A DNA stretch of 64,000 nt from Bacteroidota bacterium (GTDB taxonomy: Bacteria; Bacteroidota; Bacteroidia; Chitinophagales; Chitinophagaceae): NCBI GenBank assembly GCA_023423405.1, contig JAFAFR010000058.1:1-64000 (forward strand), in the 5' to 3' direction. Shown piece after piece: positions 39,853 to 48,346 of this stretch. A program made the position numbers and the translations under genes. The stretch's first letter is position 1. Every line of letters begins with the position of its first letter. A model generated the notes under the pieces. The model saw nothing but the letters and a program-made list of their open reading frames with translations. It was not told where the DNA came from and searched no databases.

Positions 39853-41592
39853 TTATTTCAACCTGATTTCCGCTACGCTGCAGCCCTGCGGCACCATGGG
39901 GAATACGTTGTTTTCCTTACCCACCATGATCTCCAGCAGGTAGGCGCCGTCGTGATCCAGCATGGCTTTCAGTGCGCTGCGCAGTGTTTCGCGGGCTTCT
40001 ACTTTCTGCGCTTCGATGTAATAGCCTTTTGCCACGGCCACAAAATCGGGACTGGTAATGTTCACGAAGGAATAGCGCTTGTCGTGGAAGAGCTGCTGCC
40101 ACTGGCGCACCATGCCGAGGAACTGGTTGTTGAGGATGATGATCTTCACCGCGGCGCCGAACTGCATGATGGTGCCCAGTTCCTGGATGGTCATCTGTAC
40201 ACCACCGTCGCCGATGATGGCGACTACCTGGCGCTCCGGCGCGCCGTATTTGGCGCCGATGGCCGCAGGCAGGCCGAAGCCCATGGTGCCCAGGCCGCCG
40301 GATGTGATATTGCTTTTGCTCTGCGTGAATTTGGCGTAGCGGCAGGCCACCATCTGGTGCTGGCCCACATCCGTTACGATCACAGCATCGCCGCCGGTCA
40401 GCTCATTGAGCGCATCCAGCACTTCGGCCATGGTCATTACGTCGCCCTCGGGTTTCATTTCGGGAACAATGCATTGTTCTTCTTCCTCGCGGCGGAAGTC
40501 GTTGAAACGCTGCAACCATTGCGGATACACTTTTTGCTTAATGGCATTGGTAAGTAGCGGAAGCGTTTCCTTGCAATCGCCCCAAACGGGAACCGTGGTT
40601 TTTACGTTCTTATCAATCTCCGAGGGATCGATATCGAGGTGGATCACTTTCGCCTGCCTGGCGTATTTGTCGAGGCGCCCGGTTACGCGATCGTCAAAGC
40701 GCATACCCACGGCAATCAGCACATCGCATTCATTGGTGAGCACATTGGGACCATAGTTTCCGTGCATGCCCAGCATGCCCACATTCAGTGGATGGTCGGT
40801 GGGAAGCGCACTCAGTCCCATGATGGTCCAGGCTGCGGGAATGCCCGATTTTTCAATGAACTGTTTGAATTCGTTTTCTGCCTGTCCCAGGATCACCCCC
40901 TGGCCGAAAAGCACAAAGGGTTTTTCGGCATTGTTGATGAGCTCTGCGGCCTGGCGGATGTATTCTTCGCGTACAATGGGCTTGGGCCGGTAGCTGCGGA
41001 TGTGGTTGCATTTCTGGTAACCGCTGTATTCGAATTGCTGGAGCTGCGCGTTCTTGGTAATATCGATCAGCACGGGTCCGGGTCTTCCGCTGCCGGCGAT
41101 GTAAAAGGCCTTGGCCAGCACGTGCGGGATTTCCGTGGCGTCCGTTACCTGGTAGTTCCATTTGGTAACCGGTGTGGTGATATTGATCACATCGGTTTCC
41201 TGGAAGGCATCGGTTCCCAGCAGGTGCGCAAATACCTGTCCCGTTACACACACCAACGGCGTGGAGTCGATCATGGCGTCGGCGAGACCGGTCACCAGGT
41301 TGGTGGCGCCGGGACCGCTGGTAGCGAAGACCACACCCGTTTTTCCGCTCGTGCGCGCATAACCCTGGGCGGCATGGATGCCTCCCTGCTCGTGGCGCAC
41401 CAGTACGTGGTTGAGTTTATCGGTATAATCGTAGAGTGCATCATAAATGGGCATGATGGCGCCCCCGGGATACCCGAAAATGGTATCCACGCCTTCGGCC
41501 AGGAAGGCTTCCAGTACGGCCACCGATCCGCTGATGGTAGTGGTGGCGGGAGCGGCTTTGGCTGGTTTCGTTGCTGCTGTTGCTGTGCTCAT
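39853..41592 (-). CDS. ilvB: Acetolactate synthase large (catalytic) subunit
   Basis: This 579-residue ThDP enzyme condenses pyruvate with pyruvate or 2-oxobutanoate. An Ala/Thr-rich N-terminus is followed by the ThDP activating glutamate in VLVRHEQGGIHAAQGYAR. FAD-domain segments include FVLFGQGVI and GMRFDDRVTG. The ThDP/Mg site is IIGDGGVQMTIQELGTIMQFGAAVKIIILNNQ. It is the third gene after the ilv leader, between ilvD and ilvN. Confidence 0.97.
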   Translation of the reverse strand: MSTATAATKPAKAAPATTTISGSVAVLEAFLAEGVDTIFGYPGGAIMPIYDALYDYTDKLNHVLVRHEQGGIHAAQGYARTSGKTGVVFATSGPGATNLVTGLADAMIDSTPLVCVTGQVFAHLLGTDAFQETDVINITTPVTKWNYQVTDATEIPHVLAKAFYIAGSGRPGPVLIDITKNAQLQQFEYSGYQKCNHIRSYRPKPIVREEYIRQAAELINNAEKPFVLFGQGVILGQAENEFKQFIEKSGIPAAWTIMGLSALPTDHPLNVGMLGMHGNYGPNVLTNECDVLIAVGMRFDDRVTGRLDKYARQAKVIHLDIDPSEIDKNVKTTVPVWGDCKETLPLLTNAIKQKVYPQWLQRFNDFRREEEEQCIVPEMKPEGDVMTMAEVLDALNELTGGDAVIVTDVGQHQMVACRYAKFTQSKSNITSGGLGTMGFGLPAAIGAKYGAPERQVVAIIGDGGVQMTIQELGTIMQFGAAVKIIILNNQFLGMVRQWQQLFHDKRYSFVNITSPDFVAVAKGYYIEAQKVEARETLRSALKAMLDHDGAYLLEIMVGKENNVFPMVPQGCSVAEIRLK

Positions 41593-41602
41593 GGTATAAG
41601 TT

Positions 41603-43288
41603 TTATGCTTCGTCTGTTACGCAGCCCTGGCTGGCGTCTTTTACCGACTGTGCATATTTGAAAAGAATTCCTTTGGTTGCTTTGAGTGGGGGCTGCTTCC
41701 AGGCGGCGCGGCGTTTGTCGATCTCTGCAGCATCCACTTTCAGCGTAATGCTGTTTTTGTTGGCGTCGAGCTCGATGATGTCGTTGTCCTGCACCAGGGC
41801 AATGGTTCCGCCGAGATAAGCTTCGGGTGTGATATGTCCTACCACGAACCCGTGCGTGCCTCCGCTGAAACGGCCGTCGGTGATCAGCGCCACGGATTTT
41901 CCAAGCCCGGCGCCAATAATGGCCGACGTGGGTTTCAGCATCTCCGGCATGCCCGGTGCGCCTTTTGGTCCCACGTGCCTGATGACGACGACATCGCCCG
42001 GCTGCACCCGGTGACTTTCAATACCGGCGATCAGTTCCTGCTCACCGTCGAACACGCGGGCCGGACCTTCAAACCGTTCTCCTTCCTTGCCGCTGATCTT
42101 GGCCACACTGCCGCCTTCGGCGAGATTGCCGTAGAGGATCTGCAGGTGTCCCGTTGCCTTGATGGGTGTTTCCAGCGGCAGGATGATCCGCTGCGCATTG
42201 AAATCTATTTCGGGAATATCGGCCAGGTTCTCTGCCAGGGTTTTGCCGGTAACGGTTAAACAGTTGCCGTTCAGCAACCCTTTGTTAAGAAGATATTTCA
42301 TTACAGCGGGAACACCACCATAATCGTGCAGGTCCTGCATCATGTATTTGCCGCTGGGCTTCAGATCGGCCAGCACGGGAATTCGGTTACTCACGGCCTG
42401 CACATCGTCCTGCGTCAGTTCCACATCCACGCTTTTGGCGATGGCGATCAGGTGCAGCACCGCATTGGTAGAGCCTCCCAGGATGGTGATGAGCACCAGC
42501 GCATTTTCAAAGGCTTCCCTTGTCATGATGTCGCGGGGCTTGATGTCCTTTTCCAGCAGCAACCGTATGGCCCTGCCCGCCTGCTTGCATTCCTCCTGTT
42601 TCTCGGGCGCCAGCGCGGGATTGGAAGACGAATAGGGCAGGCTCATGCCGAGGGCCTCAATGGCCGAGGCCATGGTGTTGGCAGTGTACATGCCGCCACA
42701 GGCGCCGGCGCCCGGGCAGGAGTTCATCACGATGCCCTTGAAGTCTTCATCCGACAACTGCCCGGCGATCTTCTGGCCCAGGGCCTCGAAAGCAGAAACG
42801 ATGTTCAGGTCCTGCCCCTTATAATGACCCGGCGCAATGGTTCCGCCATAGACCATAATGGCCGGGCGGTTCAGCCTTCCCATGGCAATAAGGGAACCGG
42901 GCATATTCTTGTCGCATCCCGGAACAGCGATCACGCCATCATAATATTGTGCACCGCAAACGGCTTCAATGGAATCGGCAATGATGTCGCGGCTCACGAG
43001 TGAATAACGCATGCCGTCGGTACCGTTGCTCATGCCGTCGCTCACGCCGATGGTGTTAAAGATCAGTCCCACCAGGTCCTGGTCCCATACGCTTTGCTTG
43101 ATGACTTTTGCCAGGTCGTTGAGGTGCATGTTGCAGGTATTGCCGTCGTAGCCCATGCTTACCACGCCTACCTGCGCTTTGGTGAGGTCTTCGTCGTTGA
43201 GCCCGATGCCGTAGAACATGGCCTGCGCGGCGGGTTGCGTGGGGTCCTGGGTGATGGTGCGGGAATACTTGTTCAATGGATTCGCCAT
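41603..43288 (-). CDS. ilvD: Dihydroxy-acid dehydratase
   Basis: This 561-residue Fe-S enzyme makes the 2-oxo acids of Val and Ile. The three cluster cysteines are at C52 (DGNTCNMHL), C125 ([10 protein letters not shown]) and C197 ([16 protein letters not shown]), with the spacing of the IlvD/EDD family. [26 protein letters not shown] is the C-terminal signature. It follows ilvE by 10 bp. Confidence 0.97.
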   Translation of the reverse strand: MANPLNKYSRTITQDPTQPAAQAMFYGIGLNDEDLTKAQVGVVSMGYDGNTCNMHLNDLAKVIKQSVWDQDLVGLIFNTIGVSDGMSNGTDGMRYSLVSRDIIADSIEAVCGAQYYDGVIAVPGCDKNMPGSLIAMGRLNRPAIMVYGGTIAPGHYKGQDLNIVSAFEALGQKIAGQLSDEDFKGIVMNSCPGAGACGGMYTANTMASAIEALGMSLPYSSSNPALAPEKQEECKQAGRAIRLLLEKDIKPRDIMTREAFENALVLITILGGSTNAVLHLIAIAKSVDVELTQDDVQAVSNRIPVLADLKPSGKYMMQDLHDYGGVPAVMKYLLNKGLLNGNCLTVTGKTLAENLADIPEIDFNAQRIILPLETPIKATGHLQILYGNLAEGGSVAKISGKEGERFEGPARVFDGEQELIAGIESHRVQPGDVVVIRHVGPKGAPGMPEMLKPTSAIIGAGLGKSVALITDGRFSGGTHGFVVGHITPEAYLGGTIALVQDNDIIELDANKNSITLKVDAAEIDKRRAAWKQPPLKATKGILFKYAQSVKDASQGCVTDEA

Positions 43289-43298
43289 GATGCTGTTG

Positions 43299-44213
43299 TT
43301 ATATACTGATGGTTTCGTTTGTGTTTTCGGTTACCCATTCCTTATAGGTCTGCTGTATTCGCTGGCTGATACTGTCTTTCCAGGCCTTGCCGAAAGCGCG
43401 GCCGTTAAAGCTTTCCCACCCGATCACTTCCGCAGCAGTGCCGCAGAAGAAAGCGGCATCGGCGGTATACAGTTCTTCGGGACGGATCTGTTTTTCTTCC
43501 ACCGCTATGCCTTCTGCCGCACAGATCTCCAGTACGGTGGCACGCGTGATGCCGGGTAAGATATTGCCGGGTGCCGGCGTAAAGAGCCGCCCGTCTTTTT
43601 CGTAGAACATATTGGCGCCGGGACCTTCGGCCACATAACCCTGCATGTCGCAGAGCAGGGCTTCGTCGTAGCCCTTTGCCTTTGCTTCCTGGCTCGCGAG
43701 GATGGAGTTCACATAATGCCCTGCCGCTTTGGCTTCGATGTGAAAGGCTTTGGGGTTGGGCCTTTCGAAAGAAGACTGCATCACTTTCAGCAATTTCTCG
43801 CCGAGGAAGGGCGTCATCTCCCAGGCCTGGATCACGATATTGGAACCGGCATTGGGATTGAAGCTCATGTTGGAGGGCGCAAACACCAGCGGGCGGATAT
43901 AGGCGTCCTGCAGGCGGTTCCGCTCCAGCACTTCATAAGTGGCTTCGATCAGCGCTTCCGTATCGAAAGGGAAGGGCATATTGGTCAGCTCCGCCGAACG
44001 GCGCAGGCGCTCGTAATGCGCTTCGGCTTTGAAGATCTTTGTTTCTCCGGAAACCGTGCGGTAGGAGCGGATGCCCTCGAACACGGAATAGCCATAGTGC
44101 ATCGACTGGCTGTAGAGATCGATCTTCGCATCGGATGCTTTAACAAAGCCCCCGTTGAGAAAGAGGATGGTTTCCTGGTTGTAATAATTGTTGCCTGCTA
44201 CGTAGTTACCCAT
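43299..44213 (-). CDS. ilvE: Branched-chain amino acid aminotransferase
   Basis: This fold-type IV PLP aminotransferase has about 304 residues. Visible are [34 protein letters not shown] at the N-terminus, the PLP lysine segment [31 protein letters not shown], and the phosphate-binding [12 protein letters not shown] longer frame opens at 44363, but that start would run through the leader peptide and the attenuator hairpin. ATG 44213 gives the normal N-terminus ([11 protein letters not shown]) and is used here. Confidence 0.95.
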   Translation of the reverse strand: MGNYVAGNNYYNQETILFLNGGFVKASDAKIDLYSQSMHYGYSVFEGIRSYRTVSGETKIFKAEAHYERLRRSAELTNMPFPFDTEALIEATYEVLERNRLQDAYIRPLVFAPSNMSFNPNAGSNIVIQAWEMTPFLGEKLLKVMQSSFERPNPKAFHIEAKAAGHYVNSILASQEAKAKGYDEALLCDMQGYVAEGPGANMFYEKDGRLFTPAPGNILPGITRATVLEICAAEGIAVEEKQIRPEELYTADAAFFCGTAAEVIGWESFNGRAFGKAWKDSISQRIQQTYKEWVTENTNETISI

Positions 44214-44254
44214 ATTGTTGGTTTTTTGGTGACGGCGTTTTTTCAAATGGGTGC

Positions 44255-44290
44255 AAAAAAAAACGGCCCGCCTGTTGGAGGCGGACCGTT
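44255..44290 (-). terminator. ilv attenuator terminator
   Basis: On the - strand AACGGTCCGCCT (44279-44290) pairs with AGGCGGGCCGTT (44262-44273) around a 5-nt loop, with one G-T wobble, followed by a run of T (plus A-run 44255-44263). It lies between the Ile/Val/Leu-rich leader ORF and ilvE. It is a strong intrinsic terminator in exactly the position of an attenuator, since nothing but the leader lies between it and leuB. Confidence 0.88.
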
Positions 44291-44316
44291 TATATGCGAT
44301 TTGAATATTTACACAG

Positions 44317-44415
44317 TTAACCACCTCCGTACAAGCCGGTAATGACAACGAGGACCACTGCAATAACGATTGCAGCGCTGCTCAACTTGTTCACTATGTT
44401 TCCGGCTAACGTCAT
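44317..44415 (-). CDS. ilv leader peptide (Ile/Val/Leu-rich)
   Basis: A 32-codon ORF (ATG at 44415, TAA at 44317-44319) reads MTLAGNIV at its start, and its middle is AAIVIAVVLVVITG. Of the 32 codons, 4 are Ile, 7 are Val and 4 are Leu. It lies 104 bp upstream of ilvE with a strong terminator in between. E. coli IlvL, the attenuator peptide of ilvGMEDA, has the same composition logic. An alternative is a small single-pass membrane protein, since the core would also suit a transmembrane helix. The terminator and position favour the leader reading. Confidence 0.75.
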   Translation of the reverse strand: MTLAGNIVNKLSSAAIVIAVVLVVITGLYGGG

Positions 44416-44470
44416 GTGGTTTGATATTCCACGAATATAACGCCGTCTCCTTAAATAAAAAAAAGAACTA

Positions 44471-45586
44471 TCAGATAATCGTCGATTTCCGCAACGCTAT
44501 GTTTTCGGCATGCAGTTCCTGCGGAATCTTATCCTGTACCAGGTCAACGATCAGCTCACCAATGGTGGAGGTGAAATAAAAGTTAACCGGGTCTATATCT
44601 TTTGTTACAAATCCGTTGTCGAGTGTCCACTGTGCCGCCAGCCGCAGCTTATTGGCTTCGGGCTCCATTCCCAAATGCTGCAGCAACAGCACAGTGGAAA
44701 AAATGGAGCCCAGCGGGTTGGCAATGTCCTTACCGGCCGCTTCGGGATAAGAACCGTGGATGGGTTCAAACAGTGCGCCGCCGCTGCCGATGGAGGCGGA
44801 GGGCAGCAATCCGAGCGAACCGGGGATCACCGAAGCCTCGTCGCTGAGTATATCGCCGAACATGTTCTCCGTAAGGATCACGTCGAACTGTTTCGGGTTC
44901 AGCAACAGTTGCATGGCGGCATTGTCCACGTAGAGATAGTCCACCTGCACGTCGGTGTACACCGTGCTCATTTCCTGCACCACGCGGCGCCAGAGCCGCG
45001 ACGTCTCCAGCACATTGGCCTTGTCTACCAGGGTCAGTTTTTTACGCCGGCTCCGGGCCGCTTCAAAGGCAAGCCGGCTGATCCTTTCGATCTCCGCACG
45101 CGAATAGGTGCAGGTATCGCTGGCCTCATCGCCGTTATCGCTCAGTGTTTTGGCGCCGAAATAAATGCCACCCGTCAGCTCGCGGTAAATGATCATATCC
45201 ACGCCTTCCAGTTGCTTTGCTTTCAAAGGAGAAAGATGCTGCAGCGAAGGAAAGCAGGTAACGGGACGGATGTTCGCATAGAGTTGGAGCGACTTACGCA
45301 GTTTCAGCAATCCCTGCTCGGGACGCACAGCGGCGTTGGGATTGCGGTCGTATTTGGGATGGCCGATGGCGCCGAATAAAATGGCATCGCTGTCGAGGCA
45401 GGCTTCGATGGTGGCATCGGGAAGCGGGCTACCGGTTTTATCGATGGCGTCGGCGCCCATCAGCGCATAGGTAAAATGAAAACGGTGGTTGAACTGCCGG
45501 CCAATGGCTTCCAGCGCCTTCACCGACTGCCGGGTTACTTCCGGGCCAATGCCGTCGCCGAGTATGATGGTAATCTTTTTTTCCAT
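44471..45586 (-). CDS. leuB: 3-isopropylmalate dehydrogenase
   Basis: This 371-residue NAD-dependent decarboxylating dehydrogenase of leucine synthesis starts ITIILGDGIGPEVTRQSVKAL. Substrate-binding residues are seen in LRKSLQLYANIRPV, the Tyr in YRELTGGIYFG, the Lys in LVDKANVLETSRLWR, and the metal-binding Asp in ENMFGDILSDEASVIPGSLGLLPSAS. FEPIHGSYPEAAGKDIANP is the NAD-site signature. The stop is 55 bp before the ilv leader ATG, so leu and ilv genes could be one transcription unit with an internal attenuator. Confidence 0.96.
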   Translation of the reverse strand: MEKKITIILGDGIGPEVTRQSVKALEAIGRQFNHRFHFTYALMGADAIDKTGSPLPDATIEACLDSDAILFGAIGHPKYDRNPNAAVRPEQGLLKLRKSLQLYANIRPVTCFPSLQHLSPLKAKQLEGVDMIIYRELTGGIYFGAKTLSDNGDEASDTCTYSRAEIERISRLAFEAARSRRKKLTLVDKANVLETSRLWRRVVQEMSTVYTDVQVDYLYVDNAAMQLLLNPKQFDVILTENMFGDILSDEASVIPGSLGLLPSASIGSGGALFEPIHGSYPEAAGKDIANPLGSIFSTVLLLQHLGMEPEANKLRLAAQWTLDNGFVTKDIDPVNFYFTSTIGELIVDLVQDKIPQELHAENIALRKSTII

Positions 45587-45589
45587 GGA

Positions 45590-47014
45590 TCAGGCGCTGA
45601 TGGTTTCTAATCGGTTAATGGTACTCGTTATAGCCTTTCCGTTCTGCAGCGAAACCTTGCGGTCGATGCAGCGGGGCAACTCATTTTCGTAATGGGTTAC
45701 ATATACCAGGCTGCGGTTGGGATCGGCGCAGAGTTGGTCCACCACGGCGGTGAATGCTTTTTGCTGGCGGTCCGACAGTCCCTGGCAGGGCTCGTCGAGC
45801 ACCAGCAGGGGCGGATTCTTTACCATAGCCCTGGCGAGCAGCGCCATGCGTTGCTGGCTGGTGGAAAGCACCTGCAGGGGCTGGTCCTGCTCGGGCAGCA
45901 GGTCGAATGCTTCGAGCCAGGCGAGCACGGTTTCCTGTTCATCGGCATCGGGCTGGCGGAAAAGGCCGATGGTATCATAAAGACCCGAAGCCACGGTTTG
46001 AAACACGGTCATGCTGTTGTCGAAATACCACTGCAGCTCGGGTGATACAAAGCCGATGTGGCGTTTGATGTCCCAGATGCTTTCGCCGGTGCCGCGGCGC
46101 CGGTCGAAGAGGCTCAGGTTGTTCGCATAGGCCTTGGGGTTATCTGCCGTCACCAGGCTCAGCAGCGTGGTTTTGCCGGAACCGTTGGCCCCCTGCAGCC
46201 ACCAGGCCTGGCCGGGCAGCACGGTCCAGTTTACCGCCGCCAGCAGTGCGCGGTTGCCATAACTGATGCCGGCGTCCTTCATTTCTATGTGGTGGCGGTA
46301 GTGCCCCGGAAGCGGTTGCAGTTGTGCCGGCAGGCGGAAAGCTTGCGGTTCTTTCACCGCGCCGTTGCGCGGCAGGTGCAGGGTGGTATTGATGCAGGCC
46401 GGCGCCTGTTCGGGCTCACATACCACAATGAACTGCATGCCGGCCGCTGCTTTTTCATTGATCAGTTCGCTGAGCAGTTGTCTGCTGCGGGTATCCATGC
46501 CCGTGAAGGGCTCGTCCAGTATCATCAAATCCGGTTCCTGCAAAAAGGCCCGGATCAGTTGAAATCTTTTGTGTTCCCCGCTGGACAGGTGCAGCAGGGG
46601 CGCATCGAGGTGCGCCGTCATGGAAAAGCGCTCCAGCAGCGGCATCCAGGCCTCGGCGTTGGGCGACAGTGCTTCCAGCTCTTCGCGGATGGTGGCTGCA
46701 TCGTCGGCTTCGGTGCTGTTGAAGCGCTGCTGGTAATAGAACTGCTGTACGTGCGAACGGTTGCTGAAATGGTAATGCTGTTCCACCCGCTGGATGGACG
46801 GCTGAAAGGGCTGTCCGTTTTTGAAAAAAGCGATGGTGCCCTGGTGAAAGAGCTCACCGCCGAAGGCTTTGCTGAGCAGGGTCTTGCCACTGCCGGGTGC
46901 GCCGGTTAGCAGCACCTGGCTGCCTTCTTCCCATTCGAAAGAGAGGCTGTTCAGGATCTGCCGGCTGCGCCAGCGGAGGCTGACCTGGTTCGCTATCGTA
47001 ACAAAACCTGTCAT
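45590..47014 (-). CDS. Tandem ABC-type ATPase without membrane domain (ModF/PhrA-like)
   Basis: This 474-residue protein has two complete ABC nucleotide-binding domains and no membrane segments. Domain 1 has Walker A GAPGSGKTLLS, signature LSSGEHKRF and Walker B LMILDEPFTG. Domain 2 has GANGSGKTTLLS, LSTSQQRMALLARAM and LLVLDEPCQGLSD. Architecture and length resemble E. coli ModF (PhrA), whose exact role is unclear. It is inserted between leuA (5 bp upstream) and leuB (3 bp downstream) and must be co-expressed with leucine genes. I do not know a functional reason for this. Confidence 0.85.
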   Translation of the reverse strand: MTGFVTIANQVSLRWRSRQILNSLSFEWEEGSQVLLTGAPGSGKTLLSKAFGGELFHQGTIAFFKNGQPFQPSIQRVEQHYHFSNRSHVQQFYYQQRFNSTEADDAATIREELEALSPNAEAWMPLLERFSMTAHLDAPLLHLSSGEHKRFQLIRAFLQEPDLMILDEPFTGMDTRSRQLLSELINEKAAAGMQFIVVCEPEQAPACINTTLHLPRNGAVKEPQAFRLPAQLQPLPGHYRHHIEMKDAGISYGNRALLAAVNWTVLPGQAWWLQGANGSGKTTLLSLVTADNPKAYANNLSLFDRRRGTGESIWDIKRHIGFVSPELQWYFDNSMTVFQTVASGLYDTIGLFRQPDADEQETVLAWLEAFDLLPEQDQPLQVLSTSQQRMALLARAMVKNPPLLVLDEPCQGLSDRQQKAFTAVVDQLCADPNRSLVYVTHYENELPRCIDRKVSLQNGKAITSTINRLETISA

Positions 47015-47019
47015 TTCGG

Positions 47020-48186
47020 TTATGCGGTAAGGGTAGCGGCCTGGTAGGCTTTGGCCATGGCTTCCAGGTCTTCGTCGCTCACTTCTTTTTTGGTATCGGC
47101 AATTTCCAGGAACTGCTGGTAAAGCGTATCGATGTCGTTGCGCGTGAAGCTGTGGCCCAGCTTCTGGAAGCGGTAGGCCAGGGCGCTGCGGCCGCTGCGG
47201 GCGGTGAGCACAATTTTGGAACTGTCGGCGCCCACTTCCTCGGGAGCAATGATCTCATAGGTGGTGGTGTCTTTGAGGAAACCGTCCTGGTGGATGCCCG
47301 AGGAATGAGAAAAGGCGTTGGCGCCTACAATGGCCTTGTTCGGCTGCACCGGCATGCGCATGGTATCGGCCACTTTGCGGCTCATGGGGTTGAGCTGGGT
47401 GGCGTTGATGCCGGTATAGAAACCGAGGTTGGCGTGCTGGCGGATGATCATCACCACTTCTTCGAGGGAAGTGTTGCCGGCCCTTTCGCCGAGGCCGTTG
47501 ATGGTGCACTCGATCTGGCGGGCGCCGCTGATGATGCCCGAAATGGAATTGGCGGTGGCCAGTCCCAGGTCGTTGTGGCAGTGGCAGCTCAGCACAGCCC
47601 GGTCCACATTGGGCACCTTATTAATAAGGTAGGCGATCTTTTCCCCGTACTGGTGGGGGAGGCAATAGCCGGTGGTATCGGGAATATTCACGGTGGTGGC
47701 GCCGGCGGCGATCACCGCTTCTACCACGCGGGCGAGGTACTCGTTGTCGGTACGGCCGGCGTCTTCGGCGTAGAACTCCACATCGTCGGTGAAGTTGCGG
47801 GCCCATTTTACGGCCTGCACCGCCCGGGCGAGGATCTCTTCGCGGGTAGAATTAAACTTGGCCTTAATATGAAAATCGCTGGTCCCTATGCCGGTATGGA
47901 TCCGTCTGCGGGCGGCTGGTTTCAGGGCCTCGGCAGCTACTTCAATGTCTTTCTGCACAGCGCGGCTGAGTCCGCATACTACGGTCTTTTTCAGCAGGGT
48001 GGCGATTTCATGCACGGCATCAAAATCCCCGGGGGAGGAGATGGGGAAACCGGCTTCGAGGATGTCCACCCCCAGGGCTTCCAGCTCCAGGGCGAGCTCA
48101 ATCTTTTCCTTTTTATTGAGTTTGCAGCCGGGAACCTGTTCGCCGTCGCGGAGGGTGGTGTCGAAAATGAAAATCTTTTGATCCAT
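47020..48186 (-). CDS. leuA: 2-isopropylmalate synthase, short form
   Basis: This 388-residue protein of the DRE-TIM metallolyase family shows [14 protein letters not shown] (metal-binding and catalytic Asp/Arg), [30 protein letters not shown], and [16 protein letters not shown] (metal-binding histidines). It ends soon after the second catalytic subdomain. The roughly 130-residue LeuA dimer/leucine-binding C-terminal domain of E. coli LeuA is absent. Homocitrate or citramalate synthase are alternatives by sequence family, but the leuB/ilv context favours leuA. It is the first gene of the operon. Confidence 0.9.
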   Translation of the reverse strand: MDQKIFIFDTTLRDGEQVPGCKLNKKEKIELALELEALGVDILEAGFPISSPGDFDAVHEIATLLKKTVVCGLSRAVQKDIEVAAEALKPAARRRIHTGIGTSDFHIKAKFNSTREEILARAVQAVKWARNFTDDVEFYAEDAGRTDNEYLARVVEAVIAAGATTVNIPDTTGYCLPHQYGEKIAYLINKVPNVDRAVLSCHCHNDLGLATANSISGIISGARQIECTINGLGERAGNTSLEEVVMIIRQHANLGFYTGINATQLNPMSRKVADTMRMPVQPNKAIVGANAFSHSSGIHQDGFLKDTTTYEIIAPEEVGADSSKIVLTARSGRSALAYRFQKLGHSFTRNDIDTLYQQFLEIADTKKEVSDEDLEAMAKAYQAATLTA

Positions 48187-48263
48187 AAGTGTGTGCTATG
48201 TTTGTGAAAATCAGTAACCTGTCTTCGAAAATACCAATAGGCTCCCGGGGATGAAAATCAAAA

Positions 48264-48271
48264 TATATTTG
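48264..48271 (+). promoter_or_regulatory. Possible -7 element (TATATTTG)
   Basis: TATATTTG fits the Bacteroidota TAnnTTTG element and lies 75 bp before the gene at 48347. No clean TTTG element is seen 19-21 bp upstream. In the other direction, the leuA promoter must also lie in this 160-bp divergent spacer, but I cannot place it. Confidence 0.4.
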
Positions 48272-48346
48272 CTTTTACATCCGTAAAAAGGGGGTGCAGG
48301 CCCTGAAACCCAATACAGGTAAGGATTTTAAATAAGAAGAATTACG

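Noticed and set aside
44214..44363. Extended N-terminus for ilvE
   Set aside because: It would translate through the attenuator hairpin and part of the leader ORF. The normal IlvE N-terminus begins at 44213.
48187..48346. A leucine leader peptide upstream of leuA
   Set aside because: No short ORF rich in Leu codons and no terminator hairpin is visible on the - strand in this spacer.
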